Shown here in pieces: positions 52,553-61,477 of a stretch of 64,000 nt of DNA (its first letter is position 1; every line of letters starts with the position of its first letter). The DNA comes from Actinocorallia herbida (lineage in GTDB: Bacteria > Actinomycetota > Actinomycetes > Streptosporangiales > Streptosporangiaceae), in assembly GCF_003751225.1 (NCBI RefSeq), contig NZ_RJKE01000001.1, positions 496,001-560,000 on the forward strand. The letters run 5' to 3'. The position numbers were made by a program, and so were the translations under genes. Under the pieces are notes generated by a model. It was not told the origin of the DNA. It ran no database searches and worked only from the letters and a program-made list of their open reading frames with translations.

Positions 52553-53881
52553 ATGAGTGTTTCCCGCCGCGGCTTCGTGGCCGGGGGCGCGGTGTCCATC
52601 GCGCTCGCCGGAAGCCTTGACTCGGTCTTCGCGACCTCCGCGGGCGCGGGTGCGCCCGACGTGCAGGGCTACGGCCCGCTGGTGCCCGACCCCGAGGGCA
52701 TCCTCGACCTGCCGAAGGGCTTCGAGTACAAGATCCTCTCCACGCAGGGCGACCCGCTGCCCGGCGGGGGCGTCGTGCCCGGCAAGCACGACGGCACCGC
52801 GACCTTCCCCGGCAGCCGCCACGACGACCTGCGGCTGGTCCGCAACCACGAGCAGGGCAACAGCGGCACCAAGGCCGTCGCCCGCCCCGAGTGGACCTAC
52901 GACCCCGCGGCCTTCGGCGGGACCACGACGGTGCACCTCAACCGGCACAACGACGTCATCGACCAGTACGTCAGCCTCGCCGGGACCGCCACGAACTGCG
53001 CGGGCGGCGCCACCCCCTGGGGCACCTGGCTCAGCTGTGAGGAGACCGAGGGCTTCACCGGCCAGACCAAGACCCACGGCTGGGTCTTCGAGGTCGACCC
53101 CACGGGCCGCAAGACCGTCGCGGAGCCCATCGAGCCGCTCGGCCGCTTCGCCCACGAGGCGGTGTGCATCGACCCTCACGACGACACCATCTACCTCACC
53201 GAGGACGCCAGCGGCCCCTTCGGGTTGTTCTACCGGTTCCGTCCCGAGGCCCGCCGCGGCGGCTACCACTCGTACCGCAAGGGCGGCGTCCTCCAGGCGA
53301 TGCGCGTCCCCGGAGTGCCCGACCTGTCGGCGATCACCGAGGCCGGGACCGTGCTCAAGGGCGTCAAGTGGGTGGACGTGCCCGACCCGTCGGCCAAGGT
53401 GACCTCCACCCGCAAGCAGTTCACCGACATCACCCGCGCGCAGAAGCTCGAAGGCGCCTGGTGGGGCCGGGGCAAGGCCTACTTCGTGGCCTCCTACGCG
53501 CGCAAGTCGTCCGGTGCGGCCGGGGACCACGCGGGCCAGGTCTGGACCTACGACCCCAAGCGCAACACGCTGGAGCTCGAGCTGATCTTCGCGCCCGGCG
53601 GGCAGTTCGACTCACCGGACAACATCACCGTCTCCCCGTACGGCGGCGGCGTCATCCTCGCCGAGGACGGCGACGGCGAGCAGTTCCTGATCGGCACCAC
53701 CGCCAAGGGCGACCCCTTCGCCCTCGCCCGCAACGCGCTCAACGACGTCGAGTTCACCGGCGTCACCTTCTCGCCCGACGGCCGCACCCTCTTCGCCAAC
53801 CGGCAGGACGGCCCCGGCGTCACCTTCGCGATCACCGGCCCGTGGCAGCGCCTCGACCGCCACGACCACGGCCACCGCTAA
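52553..53881 (+). CDS. PhoX-family (DUF839) secreted phosphatase-like protein
   Basis: 442 residues. The N-terminus is a Tat signal peptide (SVSRRGFVAGGAVSIALAGSLDSVFA). Conserved PhoX/DUF839 parts: DDLRLVRNHEQ, GGATPWGTWLSCEETEG, GRFAHEAVCIDP, YLTEDAS and SPDNITVSPYGGGVILAEDGDGEQFL. PhoX enzymes are Ca/Fe-dependent phosphatases active outside the cell. An AAGGAGC site precedes the ATG. Whether this member hydrolyses phosphate esters is not certain. Confidence 0.9.
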   Translation: MSVSRRGFVAGGAVSIALAGSLDSVFATSAGAGAPDVQGYGPLVPDPEGILDLPKGFEYKILSTQGDPLPGGGVVPGKHDGTATFPGSRHDDLRLVRNHEQGNSGTKAVARPEWTYDPAAFGGTTTVHLNRHNDVIDQYVSLAGTATNCAGGATPWGTWLSCEETEGFTGQTKTHGWVFEVDPTGRKTVAEPIEPLGRFAHEAVCIDPHDDTIYLTEDASGPFGLFYRFRPEARRGGYHSYRKGGVLQAMRVPGVPDLSAITEAGTVLKGVKWVDVPDPSAKVTSTRKQFTDITRAQKLEGAWWGRGKAYFVASYARKSSGAAGDHAGQVWTYDPKRNTLELELIFAPGGQFDSPDNITVSPYGGGVILAEDGDGEQFLIGTTAKGDPFALARNALNDVEFTGVTFSPDGRTLFANRQDGPGVTFAITGPWQRLDRHDHGHR

Positions 53882-53893
53882 GGCACGTCTCGG

Positions 53894-54196
53894 CTAGGCC
53901 AGCGCCCGCTTCCCGAGTGCAGGGGGGCGGGCGCCCTTGATCGTCGCGACCATGTCCAGGACCTGCCGCAGCTCGTCGGGGTCGGCATTGGACTCGACCG
54001 CGCTGACCCCGAGGAAGGCGTAGACCGCCGCGGCCGCCAGAGGCCCGCTGCCCGTCCCGGAAAGGCGGACCCGCACCGGCCCCCGCGCGAGGAGCGCGCG
54101 GACCTCCTCGGCGGACGGGTCGGTTCCCGCGTCGGTCAGGGCCTCCGGGTCCTCCGGGTCCTCCGGGCAGGTCGTCCACAGCACGTGCTCCTCCAT
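53894..54196 (-). CDS. Hypothetical protein
   Basis: 100 residues, starting MEEHVLWTTCPEDPEDPEALTD at 54196. The N-terminal half is acidic; the C-terminal part has AAAAVYAFLGVSAVESNADPDELRQVLDMVATIKGARPPALGKRAL. There is no recognised domain. It converges on the PhoX-like gene with a 12-base gap and is divergent from the gene at 54248. Codon use is as in the neighbours. Confidence 0.6.
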   Translation of the reverse strand: MEEHVLWTTCPEDPEDPEALTDAGTDPSAEEVRALLARGPVRVRLSGTGSGPLAAAAVYAFLGVSAVESNADPDELRQVLDMVATIKGARPPALGKRALA

Positions 54197-54247
54197 GCCT
54201 GAGAGCATGGCACGATCGGGGGACGACGCCGATCGGAGGGGACCCCG

Positions 54248-54751
54248 ATGCCCGTAGTGCTCCTGCTCGCCGCGCTCGCCGTGGTGGCCGCGACGGTCGT
54301 CCTCGCGCTCGGCCGCGGAGGAGAACTCGCCGAGCCCGCCGACGACAACCCGCCCAGCGGCATCCCGGACGACAGGCTGCCCCGCTCGGCCGACGCGGTC
54401 CTGCTGCGGCTCCCCAAGAGCCCGTGGGGCTACACCGTGCCGGTCGCAGACGACGCGCTGGGTAAGCTCACCCAGGCGCTCGCGGTCCGCGAGGAGCAGG
54501 TGGCCAGGCTGGAGCGCGAGCTCGCGCTGCTGCGCGAGGAGGCGCGTAAGGCGCCGGAGGACGCGGCGCCCGGAGAAACCGATCTCGCGGAGTTCGGCGG
54601 GGCCCCGGGAAGCACCGCCCTGGAGCCGTGGGAGTTCGTCGGGCCATCGCAGGGCACGCCCGGAGAGGCCGGGCGGTGGGCGAAGCAGGAGGAGCCGTGG
54701 ACGAGCGGGGAGCCGGAGTGGCGCTGGGAGGAGCAGCAGCGCAACCAGTGA
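54248..54751 (+). CDS. Membrane-anchored coiled-coil hypothetical protein
   Basis: 167 residues with GGAGGGGA upstream. One N-terminal membrane helix (VVLLLAALAVVAATVVLALG) is followed by RLPRSADAVLLRLPKSPWGYTVPVADDALGKLTQAL, a coiled coil (VREEQVARLERELALLREEARK) and an acidic, Trp-rich tail. The middle part recalls the short DivIVA-domain proteins often found upstream of tag in actinomycetes. It overlaps tag by GTGA, so the two are co-expressed. Confidence 0.75.
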   Translation: MPVVLLLAALAVVAATVVLALGRGGELAEPADDNPPSGIPDDRLPRSADAVLLRLPKSPWGYTVPVADDALGKLTQALAVREEQVARLERELALLREEARKAPEDAAPGETDLAEFGGAPGSTALEPWEFVGPSQGTPGEAGRWAKQEEPWTSGEPEWRWEEQQRNQ

Positions 54752-55311
54752 CCTGCGCCTGGGCCGCTTCGACCCCTGAGTACGTGCTCTACCACGACCA
54801 GGAGTGGGGCCGCCCGGTCACCGACGACACGGGCCTGTACGAGCGGCTGTCCCTGGAGGCCTTCCAATCGGGCCTGTCCTGGCTCACCATCCTGCGCAAA
54901 CGGGAGAACTTCCGCCGCGCCTTCGACGGCTTCGACCCGGCCAAGGTGGCCGCCTACACCGAGCGTGACGTGGCCCGGCTGATGGCCGACGCCTCCATCG
55001 TGCGCAACCGCAGCAAGATCGAGGCGGCCGTCGCCAACGCCCGTGCGGCCCTCGACCTGCCCGGCGGCGTCGCCCGGTTGATCTGGGGATTCGCCGATCC
55101 CGACGCACCGGCTCCGCGGACCCCGGCCGACGTCCCGGCCGTGACCGAGGGGTCCAAGGGACTCGCCAAAGCCCTGAAGAAAGCCGGTTTCCGCTTTGTC
55201 GGTCCGACCACCGCCTATGCCCTCATGCAGGCATGCGGCCTGGTCAACGACCATGTTTCGGGCTGTCCGGCACGGCCTTTCTCCGGCCCGGGAGCGATCT
55301 CTCCCCTCTGA
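54748..55311 (+). CDS. tag: DNA-3-methyladenine glycosylase I
   Basis: 187 residues of the Tag family, which removes 3-methyladenine from alkylated DNA in base excision repair. All zinc-ligand positions are present: Cys3 and His16 (CAW...YHDQEWG), then the C-terminal H-x3-C (NDHVSGC). Other conserved parts are FQSGLSWLTILRKRENFRRAFDGFD and GFRFVGPTTAYALMQACGLVNDH. The GTG start overlaps the stop of the coiled-coil gene. Confidence 0.95.
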   Translation: MTCAWAASTPEYVLYHDQEWGRPVTDDTGLYERLSLEAFQSGLSWLTILRKRENFRRAFDGFDPAKVAAYTERDVARLMADASIVRNRSKIEAAVANARAALDLPGGVARLIWGFADPDAPAPRTPADVPAVTEGSKGLAKALKKAGFRFVGPTTAYALMQACGLVNDHVSGCPARPFSGPGAISPL

Positions 55312-55314
55312 TCG

Positions 55315-55345
55315 TTACCACTTCGCGCCCGGAACACGGGATAAT
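55315..55345 (+). promoter_or_regulatory. Possible promoter of the DUF3117 gene
   Basis: GATAAT (55,340-55,345) is a good -10 hexamer; TTACCA (55,315-55,320) is a weak -35 at 19-base spacing. It is about 90 bases before the DUF3117 start, just after tag. Confidence 0.4.
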
Positions 55346-55433
55346 GTCAACTACTGAAAGACGCGGAGCTGGAGCGGCCCGGGCCTCCCAAGGCCCGAAC
55401 GGCCTCTGGGCCGGGAAGGAAGGGGATGCACGC

Positions 55434-55601
55434 ATGGCGGCGATGAAGCCGCGGACAGGTGACGGTCCGCTCGAAGTTACCAAGGAGGGGCGCGGCATCG
55501 TCATGCGCGTGCCGCTTGAGGGCGGCGGCCGGCTCGTGGTGGAGCTGACCCCCGACGAGGCCAGGGAGCTGGGCAACGCGCTCGGCGCCGTCGTCGGCTA
55601 G
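55434..55601 (+). CDS. DUF3117 family protein
   Basis: 55 residues (MAAMKPRTGDGPLEVTKEGRGI...), nearly identical along its length to the DUF3117 proteins found throughout actinobacteria. The core LEVTKEGRGIVMRVPLEGGGRLVVELTPDEA predicts a small beta-strand domain. GGAAGGAAGGGG lies upstream of the ATG. The function is unknown to me. A terminator follows directly. Confidence 0.93.
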   Translation: MAAMKPRTGDGPLEVTKEGRGIVMRVPLEGGGRLVVELTPDEARELGNALGAVVG

Positions 55602-55624
55602 CCGACTGCCCCATCTGCCTCTGC

Positions 55625-55667
55625 GGTCCCGGCCGCGTCCCCCCTTGGGCCGCCCGGGACCCTTTTT
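55625..55667 (+). terminator. Rho-independent terminator after the DUF3117 gene
   Basis: GGTCCCGG (55,625-55,632) pairs perfectly with CCGGGACC (55,654-55,661) and is followed by CTTTTTG. It lies 24 bases after the DUF3117 stop and before pepA. Confidence 0.8.
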
Positions 55668-55720
55668 GCTTTGAACAGGGCGATTGTCCTGTTCGTCCGT
55701 CTTTGTGCTGGAGGAGTACC

Positions 55721-57103
55721 GTGCCCGTCCTGACCGGTGTCCGTGCCGTCGAGGGTCCGCTGTCCCAGGTGCCCGGCGCGCAGGTGCTCGCGGTGCCCCA
55801 GGGCGTCGATCCCGGATTCGACACCGGGTTCGCGCCGGCCGAACTGCTGGAGTTCCGGGAGGCCAAGGGCGAGGCCGGGGAGATCATCTCCGTCCCGGTC
55901 CGCGTCGACGGCGTGTTCCGCGAACTGCTGCTGTACGGGATCGGCGAGGGCACCCCGGCCGACCTCCGCAAGGCCGGGGCCGCGGTCGCCGCCCGGGCCA
56001 AGGGCAAGGACGTGCTGGCGGTCGTCCCGCCCGAGGGCGACCTCACCACCTTCACCGAGGCCGCGCTGCTGGCCGGGTACGACTACCGGCTCAAGACCGG
56101 TGAACCCAAGAAGTTCGCGGACATCGTCCTGGTCGGCGCGGAGCCGTCCCAGCGCGGCGCGGTCTACGCGCGCGCCGCGGCGCTCGCCCGCGACCTCACG
56201 AACACCCCGTCGAACGAGAAGGGCCCGGCCTGGCTCGCCGAGCAGGCCAGAACCGTCGCCGAAGGCAAGGGCCTCGGGGTGCGGGTCTGGGACGAGGACG
56301 ACCTCGCGGCCCAGGGCTTCGGCGGCCTCCTGGCGGTCGGCTCCGGTTCGCCCCGCCCGCCCCGCCTCATCCAGCTCTCCTACGAACCCGAAGGCGCGAC
56401 CCGGCACATCGTGCTGGTCGGCAAGGGCATCACCTTCGACACCGGCGGCATCTCGATCAAGCCCGCGGCCTCGATGACCACCATGAAGACCGACATGGCG
56501 GGCGGCGCCGTCGTCATCGGCGTCCTGTCCGCGCTGCGCGACCTCCAGGTGCCCGTCAAGGTCACCGGGCTGATCGCGGCCGCCGAGAACATGCCGTCCG
56601 GCTCGGCGATGCGCCCGTCCGACGTGATCACCCACTTCGGCGGCCTGACCTCCGAGGTGCTCAACACCGACGCCGAGGGCAGGCTCGTGCTCGCCGACGC
56701 GCTCGCCTACGCCGACGCCGAGCTCGCGCCCGACGCCGTCGTCGACATCGCCACCCTCACCGGAGCCGCCAAGGTCGCCCTGGGCCTCAAGCACGGCGCG
56801 CTGTTCGCCACCGACGAGGCCCTCGCGGCCGAGTTGGAGGCCGCCGCGAAGACCGCCGAGGAGCCGGTGTGGCGGATGCCGCTCATCGACGACTACCGGC
56901 CCGCGATCGTCTCGGACGTCGCCGACGTCGCCAACATCGAGAAGCGCGGCTTCGGCGGCGGCTCGATCATGGCCGCGCTGTTCCTGGAGAAGTTCGCGGG
57001 AAGCCGCCCCTGGGCGCACCTGGACGTGGCGGGCCCGGCCCGGTCCGGCTCATCGGCCACCGCCTACGGTGTCAGGCTCTTCCTCGACTGGCTCACCGCC
57101 TGA
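55721..57103 (+). CDS. pepA: Leucyl aminopeptidase (M17 family)
   Basis: 460 residues from a GTG with GGAGGAG 4 bases upstream. The M17 catalytic domain has LVGKGITFDTGGISIKP (Lys and Asp ligands), KTDMAGGAVV, and the family hallmark NTDAEGRLVLADAL. C-terminal parts are TLTGAAKVALG and HLDVAGPA. It is a two-metal aminopeptidase that removes N-terminal residues from cytoplasmic peptides, usually as a hexamer. The N-terminal domain is shorter and more variable, as is usual. Confidence 0.94.
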   Translation: MPVLTGVRAVEGPLSQVPGAQVLAVPQGVDPGFDTGFAPAELLEFREAKGEAGEIISVPVRVDGVFRELLLYGIGEGTPADLRKAGAAVAARAKGKDVLAVVPPEGDLTTFTEAALLAGYDYRLKTGEPKKFADIVLVGAEPSQRGAVYARAAALARDLTNTPSNEKGPAWLAEQARTVAEGKGLGVRVWDEDDLAAQGFGGLLAVGSGSPRPPRLIQLSYEPEGATRHIVLVGKGITFDTGGISIKPAASMTTMKTDMAGGAVVIGVLSALRDLQVPVKVTGLIAAAENMPSGSAMRPSDVITHFGGLTSEVLNTDAEGRLVLADALAYADAELAPDAVVDIATLTGAAKVALGLKHGALFATDEALAAELEAAAKTAEEPVWRMPLIDDYRPAIVSDVADVANIEKRGFGGGSIMAALFLEKFAGSRPWAHLDVAGPARSGSSATAYGVRLFLDWLTA

Positions 57104-57176
57104 CCGAGGCCACCGCCGAGCGCCCCGGGTCCACCGCGATCCGGGGCCCGGGATCCCCTCGCGTCCTTCGTGCGGA

Positions 57177-57812
57177 TCAGGCCTCTTTCGGGGGCGCCTT
57201 GCGGACCACGCGGCGCTTCTTGGGCAGCCCGACACGCCGGTCCTCGAACGGCGCGTCGGTCCGCTTGCGCACCTCGCGGATCACCTCGTCGGGCTTGACC
57301 GTCCAGCCCGGCAGCGTCGCGACGTTCCAGCGCAGCACCGCGGTGCCCGGCATCCCCTGGGTCTTGACCCGCAGGATCTCCGCACCCGACACATGCGCGG
57401 CGTGCGCGCTCTCCGGCTCCGGCAGGAACGCCAGCTGGTGTGCGGTCCCCTTGCCGGTGAGGACGCCCTGGGTCCACGCGCACACCGAGGCGATCTCGCC
57501 CCACGGCAGCACCCGGTCGCCGCGGCGCGGCATCGGCCACTTGGCGGGGATCCTGACGCCCTCGTCCTCCAGCACCAGCAGCGGGCGGCGGCCCAGCAGA
57601 TGGCCGAGCAGCACCAGCAGGACGGCGCCGAACGCGAGGGTCCCGGTGACGCCGAGGAACAGGAACACGACACCGCCGACGCTCGCGGGATCGGCCACCC
57701 CGCCGACGATGAACAGAACCGAGCAGACCAGCAGGATCGTCACTCCGACGACCTGGCCGGAACCCTGGAAGGACGGACGGAGCCTTACCTCGACGGGGGG
57801 AGTGTCAGCCAC
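57177..57812 (-). CDS. Hypothetical membrane protein
   Basis: 211 residues from a GTG at 57812, just upstream of the end of the methyltransferase gene it overlaps in operon order (methyltransferase stop at 57805). Two membrane helices at about 25-75 (VVGVTILLVCSVLFIVGGV and VFLFLGVTGTLAFGAVLLVLLGHLLG) precede a soluble part with a PH-like pattern (RPLLVLEDEGVRIPAKW, RVLPWGEIASVCAWTQG). The tail is basic (RRVVRKAPPKEA). No function assigned. Confidence 0.75.
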   Translation of the reverse strand: MADTPPVEVRLRPSFQGSGQVVGVTILLVCSVLFIVGGVADPASVGGVVFLFLGVTGTLAFGAVLLVLLGHLLGRRPLLVLEDEGVRIPAKWPMPRRGDRVLPWGEIASVCAWTQGVLTGKGTAHQLAFLPEPESAHAAHVSGAEILRVKTQGMPGTAVLRWNVATLPGWTVKPDEVIREVRKRTDAPFEDRRVGLPKKRRVVRKAPPKEA

Positions 57813-58425
57813 GATGCTTCTGCGCAATCAGAAGGCCGTCCCCTATGGGGAGCAGCAGGGGGATGAGGGACTCGTCCTCGGCGATGAGGCGGGCGGTGGT
57901 CTCCACGCCGAGCGCGTCCGCGGGGTCGGTGCACGGCCGGAGCGCGTCGTCGAACACCACGACCCCGCCCGGGCGCAGCAGCCGCTGGGCCGCCGCCAGG
58001 TAGTCGGGGTACTCGCGCCGCACGGCGTCGCAGAAGACGAGGTCGTAGGCGGCGTCGGTGAGCCGCGGCAGGACGTCGAGGGCGCGGCCGCTGATCATCC
58101 TGGTGCGGCCCGCGGCGAATCCGGCGTCGGTGTAGGCGATCTTGGCCAGGCGCTGGTTCTCCGGCTCCACGTCCACACTGGTGAGGACGCCCTGCGGGTG
58201 CATCCCGCGCAGCAGCCAGATGCCCGACACGCCGCACCCAGAACCGATCTCCACGACGGTCCTGGCGTTGACCAGGGAGGCCAGGAGGCGCAAGGCCGCC
58301 CCGCCGCCCGGGCCGATGGGATCCGCTGAGAACTCCTCGCTGAGCCGTCTCGCCTCGCGCAGCGGCTCATCCTCCGGGGACAACCACTCCCCGTAGGTCT
58401 GCACCTCGTTGATGGCCGCCTCCAA
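57805..58425 (-). CDS. Class I SAM-dependent O-methyltransferase
   Basis: About 206 residues of the catechol-OMT-like (Methyltransf_3/24) family. Motif I is VVEIGSGCGVSGIWLL, then LTSVDVEPENQRLA, DLVFCDA (Asp metal ligand) and VVVFDDAL. Such a gene lies upstream of sigE in many actinomycetes. The start is uncertain: TTG 58425 and GTG 58404 both fit the conserved N-terminus VQTYGEWLSPEDEPL, and the frame is open to a GTG at 58518. It is divergent from sigE and overlaps the next gene by a few bases. Confidence 0.85.
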   Translation of the reverse strand: MEAAINEVQTYGEWLSPEDEPLREARRLSEEFSADPIGPGGGAALRLLASLVNARTVVEIGSGCGVSGIWLLRGMHPQGVLTSVDVEPENQRLAKIAYTDAGFAAGRTRMISGRALDVLPRLTDAAYDLVFCDAVRREYPDYLAAAQRLLRPGGVVVFDDALRPCTDPADALGVETTARLIAEDESLIPLLLPIGDGLLIAQKHRG

Positions 58426-58559
58426 GCCCTGACATCGACTCCGCGTGAAGACGATAGCGCCGTCGGGGAACGAAGGCGCGTTCCGAGGCGTTCTAAAAAT
58501 CACGGTCCGAGGGAGCACGGTTCCTTGGCGAAGCAGGGGAAAGGGTGATCTGAGACACC

Positions 58560-59165
58560 ATGGCGGTCTCAGCTATTCCATATCAGGGTGCGGCGGGAAG
58601 GGACGTCGGGCGGGAGAACGCGCCCGCCGCCGAATGGTCGCCACCCTCGTGGGAGCAGGTCGTCAAGGACCACTCCCTGCGCGTCTACCGGCTCGCTTAC
58701 CGGCTCACCGGCAACCAGCACGACGCCGAGGACCTCACGCAGGAGGTCTTCGTCCGCGTCTTCCGGTCCCTGGCCAACTACACCCCCGGCACGTTCGAGG
58801 GCTGGCTGCACCGGATCACCACCAACCTCTTCCTCGACCAGGCCCGGCGCAAGCAGCGGATCAGGTTCGAGGGACTCGCCGACGACGCGGCCGACAGGCT
58901 GCCCGGACGTGAGAAGTCCCCCGCCCAGGTCTACGAGGACACCAACTTCGACAACGACGTCCAGGCGGCGCTCGACGCTCTGTCGCCGGACTACCGCGCC
59001 GCCGTCGTGCTCTGCGACATCGAGGGCCTGTCGTACGAGGAGATCTCGGCCACGCTCGGGGTGAAGATCGGCACCGTGCGCAGCCGTATCCACCGGGGCC
59101 GCGCGCAGCTGCGCGCCGCCCTCGCCCACCGCGCTCCCGCAGAAAAGAAGGGGATCGCTCTGTGA
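58560..59165 (+). CDS. sigE: ECF RNA polymerase sigma factor SigE
   Basis: 201 residues. Region 2 is [59 protein letters not shown] and region 4 is [48 protein letters not shown]. It is the cell-envelope stress sigma factor of the mycobacterial/streptomycete SigE type. The stop overlaps the anti-sigma gene start (GTGA), and htrA and tatB follow, as in related genomes. Confidence 0.94.
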   Translation: MAVSAIPYQGAAGRDVGRENAPAAEWSPPSWEQVVKDHSLRVYRLAYRLTGNQHDAEDLTQEVFVRVFRSLANYTPGTFEGWLHRITTNLFLDQARRKQRIRFEGLADDAADRLPGREKSPAQVYEDTNFDNDVQAALDALSPDYRAAVVLCDIEGLSYEEISATLGVKIGTVRSRIHRGRAQLRAALAHRAPAEKKGIAL

Positions 59166-59722
59166 GCTGCCTCGGGGAACGTCTTACCGCGCTGGTCGAC
59201 GGGGAACTCGACCACGACGAGCGTGACAGGGCGCAGGCGCACCTCGTGCTGTGCGCCGGCTGCCGCACCGAGGTCGAGGCGATGCGTTCGGTCAAGCGCC
59301 GCCTCGGCGCGCTCGGCGGGACGACGCCGAGCACCGATCTGATGATCGGTCTGTACAACCTGGGCCGGACCCCGGCGACGCCGGTCCCGGCGCCCGATTT
59401 CTTCCAGGCCCTGATGATGACGGGCCAGACGGACATGCCGGACCGCTACCGCAGGCCGCGGGACAACCGTCCGGCCCGCAGCCCCGGCGTCTTCGCCAAC
59501 CCGAGTTCCTACACCGCGCCCCGGCGGCGCATCCCGCGCGCGCGCTCGCTCGTCGTGGGGGCGGCGACGCTGGCCGCGCTGGGGGCGGGCACGGCCTCCA
59601 GCGTGGGTCCCACGGTGGCGCGCGTACCGAACGTCACTCCCTCGTTCACCCAGCAGGTCTCCGGCAGCAACGGCCTCACTCAGGTCCGGCTGCCGCGCCG
59701 TCTCGATGAGGCCAAGCGCTGA
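59162..59722 (+). CDS. Zinc-binding anti-sigma factor for SigE
   Basis: 186 residues. The N-terminus has the ZAS motif H27-x3-C31-x2-C34 (AHLVLCAGC) after [15 protein letters not shown] hydrophobic segment (about 128-150, [23 protein letters not shown]) may anchor it to the membrane. It is co-translated with sigE and resembles RseA/CseE-type anti-sigma factors that hold SigE inactive until envelope stress releases it. Confidence 0.9.
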   Translation: MSCLGERLTALVDGELDHDERDRAQAHLVLCAGCRTEVEAMRSVKRRLGALGGTTPSTDLMIGLYNLGRTPATPVPAPDFFQALMMTGQTDMPDRYRRPRDNRPARSPGVFANPSSYTAPRRRIPRARSLVVGAATLAALGAGTASSVGPTVARVPNVTPSFTQQVSGSNGLTQVRLPRRLDEAKR

Positions 59723-59808
59723 GTACGGTTTAGGTTGTCTTACGGCAATCACACGGTCGATCGGCGACCATGAAACCGTTACATCTCAGGCTCGTCGAGG
59801 AGTGGGTC

Positions 59809-61374
59809 ATGACGGACGACAAGGGGTCGCACGAGGCAGTCGAGGAGGGCCCGGCAGGGCCGGTGTTCTCTCCGCCGGACACTCCCGCAGCCCCGTCCGA
59901 CAAGCTCGTGGTCTCGCGGGCGGCCGCCGCGGCGAACGCGCCCCAGCCGACGATGGTCGATGGCGCGGTCGTGCAGGCCCAGGAGTCTCCCTGGGCCTCG
60001 GGCGCGCAGCGGCTGCCGGAGTCCGCGCCACCGCGTTACCAGGACAATCCGCCGCTCTACCAGGACGCGCCGCCCGCCTACGGCGAACCGCGTCCGGGAT
60101 TCGCGCCGGCCCGGCAGGGCGCTTACTGGCCGGGCACCCAGCCCGCCGCACCGCCGCCACCGATCATTCCCGGCATGGCGCCGCCGCCCCCGCCTCCCCC
60201 CGGAGGCCAGGGGCTGCCGCCCGGCGGTCCCGGCGCGCCCAACTGGGCGCCCGTGCCGCCGCCCGCGTCCGCGCCGCGGCGCACGCCCGGTGTCGGGGTG
60301 TTCGCGATCGGGGCGCTCGTCATCGCGCTGGTGGCCAGCGCGGTCGGCGCCGGCGTCGCGGTGTCGGTGACCAACGACGACGGCAGCGTCAACGCGCCGG
60401 TCTCGATCGGCGGCGGCAGCGGCAACGGCGAGAGCCAGCAGGCCAGGGACCCGAAGTCGGTGGCGGGCGTCGCGCAGAAGGTGCTGCCGAGCGTCGTGAC
60501 GGTCAAGGTGAGCCTCGCCAACGGCGAAGGCGGCACGGGCACCGGATTCATCGTCCGGGGCGGCTACATCATCACCAACAACCACGTGGTGGAGGCCGGG
60601 GGCGGTGGCACCCCGTCCATCAACGTCGTGTTCAGCGACGAGAAGGAGGTCAGCGCGGCGGTCGTCGGCACCTCCGCGGAGAACGACGTCGCCGTGCTGA
60701 AGCCCCAGGGCCAGCATTCGCTGCCCGAGCTGGAGCTCGGCGACTCCGACGCGCTCGCGCCGGGCGACCCGGTGATCGCGATCGGCTCGCCGCTCGGCCT
60801 CACCGGCTCGGTCACCACGGGCATCATCTCGGCCAAGGACCGGGTCGTGCCCACCGGCGACGAGAACGGCTCCGACGGCGGCATGATCACCGCGTTGCAG
60901 ACCGACGCCGCGATCAACCCCGGCAACTCGGGCGGACCGCTGGTGAACGCGGCCGACGGCAAGGTGATCGGCATGAACACCGCGATCGCCAGCCTCGGCC
61001 AGGGCTCCGGTGAGAGCGGCAGCATCGGCCTGGGCTTCGCCATCCCGATCAACAAGGTGCGCCAGGTCGCCGACGCGCTCATCGAGGGCAAGACCGTCCG
61101 GAAGACGATGATCGGCATCAGCATGAACACCCAGTACCAGGGTGACGGCGTGCAGATCCTCGACAGCGCGCAGGGCATCGTCAAGGACGGCCCCGCCGAC
61201 AAGGCCGGGCTGAAGCCCGGCGATCTGGTCCTCAAGGTCGACGACAGGGCGGTGACCTCCACCGACGCGCTTGTGGCGATCATCTCCTCGCACGCTCCGG
61301 GCGACACCGTCACGCTGACGTACCGGCGCGATGGCCAGCAGGGGACCGTCAAGGTCACCCTCGGCCAGGGCTGA
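59809..61374 (+). CDS. htrA: HtrA-like trypsin/PDZ serine protease
   Basis: 521 residues from ATG 59809, with GAGGAG upstream; ATG 59770 has no site. A cytoplasmic Pro-rich N-terminus (about 1-165) precedes one membrane helix (GVGVFAIGALVIALVASAVGAGVAV). The protease domain has the triad: TNNHVVEA (His), AENDVAVLK (Asp), NPGNSGGPL (Ser). A C-terminal PDZ domain is at about 425-515. It degrades misfolded envelope proteins and, in related bacteria, belongs to the SigE regulon. Confidence 0.94.
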   Translation: MTDDKGSHEAVEEGPAGPVFSPPDTPAAPSDKLVVSRAAAAANAPQPTMVDGAVVQAQESPWASGAQRLPESAPPRYQDNPPLYQDAPPAYGEPRPGFAPARQGAYWPGTQPAAPPPPIIPGMAPPPPPPPGGQGLPPGGPGAPNWAPVPPPASAPRRTPGVGVFAIGALVIALVASAVGAGVAVSVTNDDGSVNAPVSIGGGSGNGESQQARDPKSVAGVAQKVLPSVVTVKVSLANGEGGTGTGFIVRGGYIITNNHVVEAGGGGTPSINVVFSDEKEVSAAVVGTSAENDVAVLKPQGQHSLPELELGDSDALAPGDPVIAIGSPLGLTGSVTTGIISAKDRVVPTGDENGSDGGMITALQTDAAINPGNSGGPLVNAADGKVIGMNTAIASLGQGSGESGSIGLGFAIPINKVRQVADALIEGKTVRKTMIGISMNTQYQGDGVQILDSAQGIVKDGPADKAGLKPGDLVLKVDDRAVTSTDALVAIISSHAPGDTVTLTYRRDGQQGTVKVTLGQG

Positions 61375-61431
61375 CCAGCAGAAGAAGCGGCCCCGGCCCT
61401 GTCCTCAGGGCGGTAGGGCGCGGATACTCTA

Positions 61432-61460
61432 GGGGGGCCGGGCGCAGATCCCGGCCCCCC
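61432..61460 (+). promoter_or_regulatory. Strong hairpin directly before tatB
   Basis: GGGGGGCCGGG (61,432-61,442) and CCCGGCCCCCC (61,450-61,460) are perfect 11-base arms with the loop CGCAGAT. A TACTCT -10-like hexamer (61,425-61,430) lies just upstream and the tatB ribosome binding site (GGAGG) just downstream. It may fold in the tatB leader, or end htrA transcription. No T run is present. Confidence 0.55.
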
Positions 61461-61477
61461 GTGGCATGGAGGCGCAG

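Noticed and set aside
57104-57176. GATCC-GGGG / CCC-GGGATC repeat between pepA and the convergent membrane protein gene
   Set aside because: Pairing is imperfect and there is no T tract, so I do not call a terminator.
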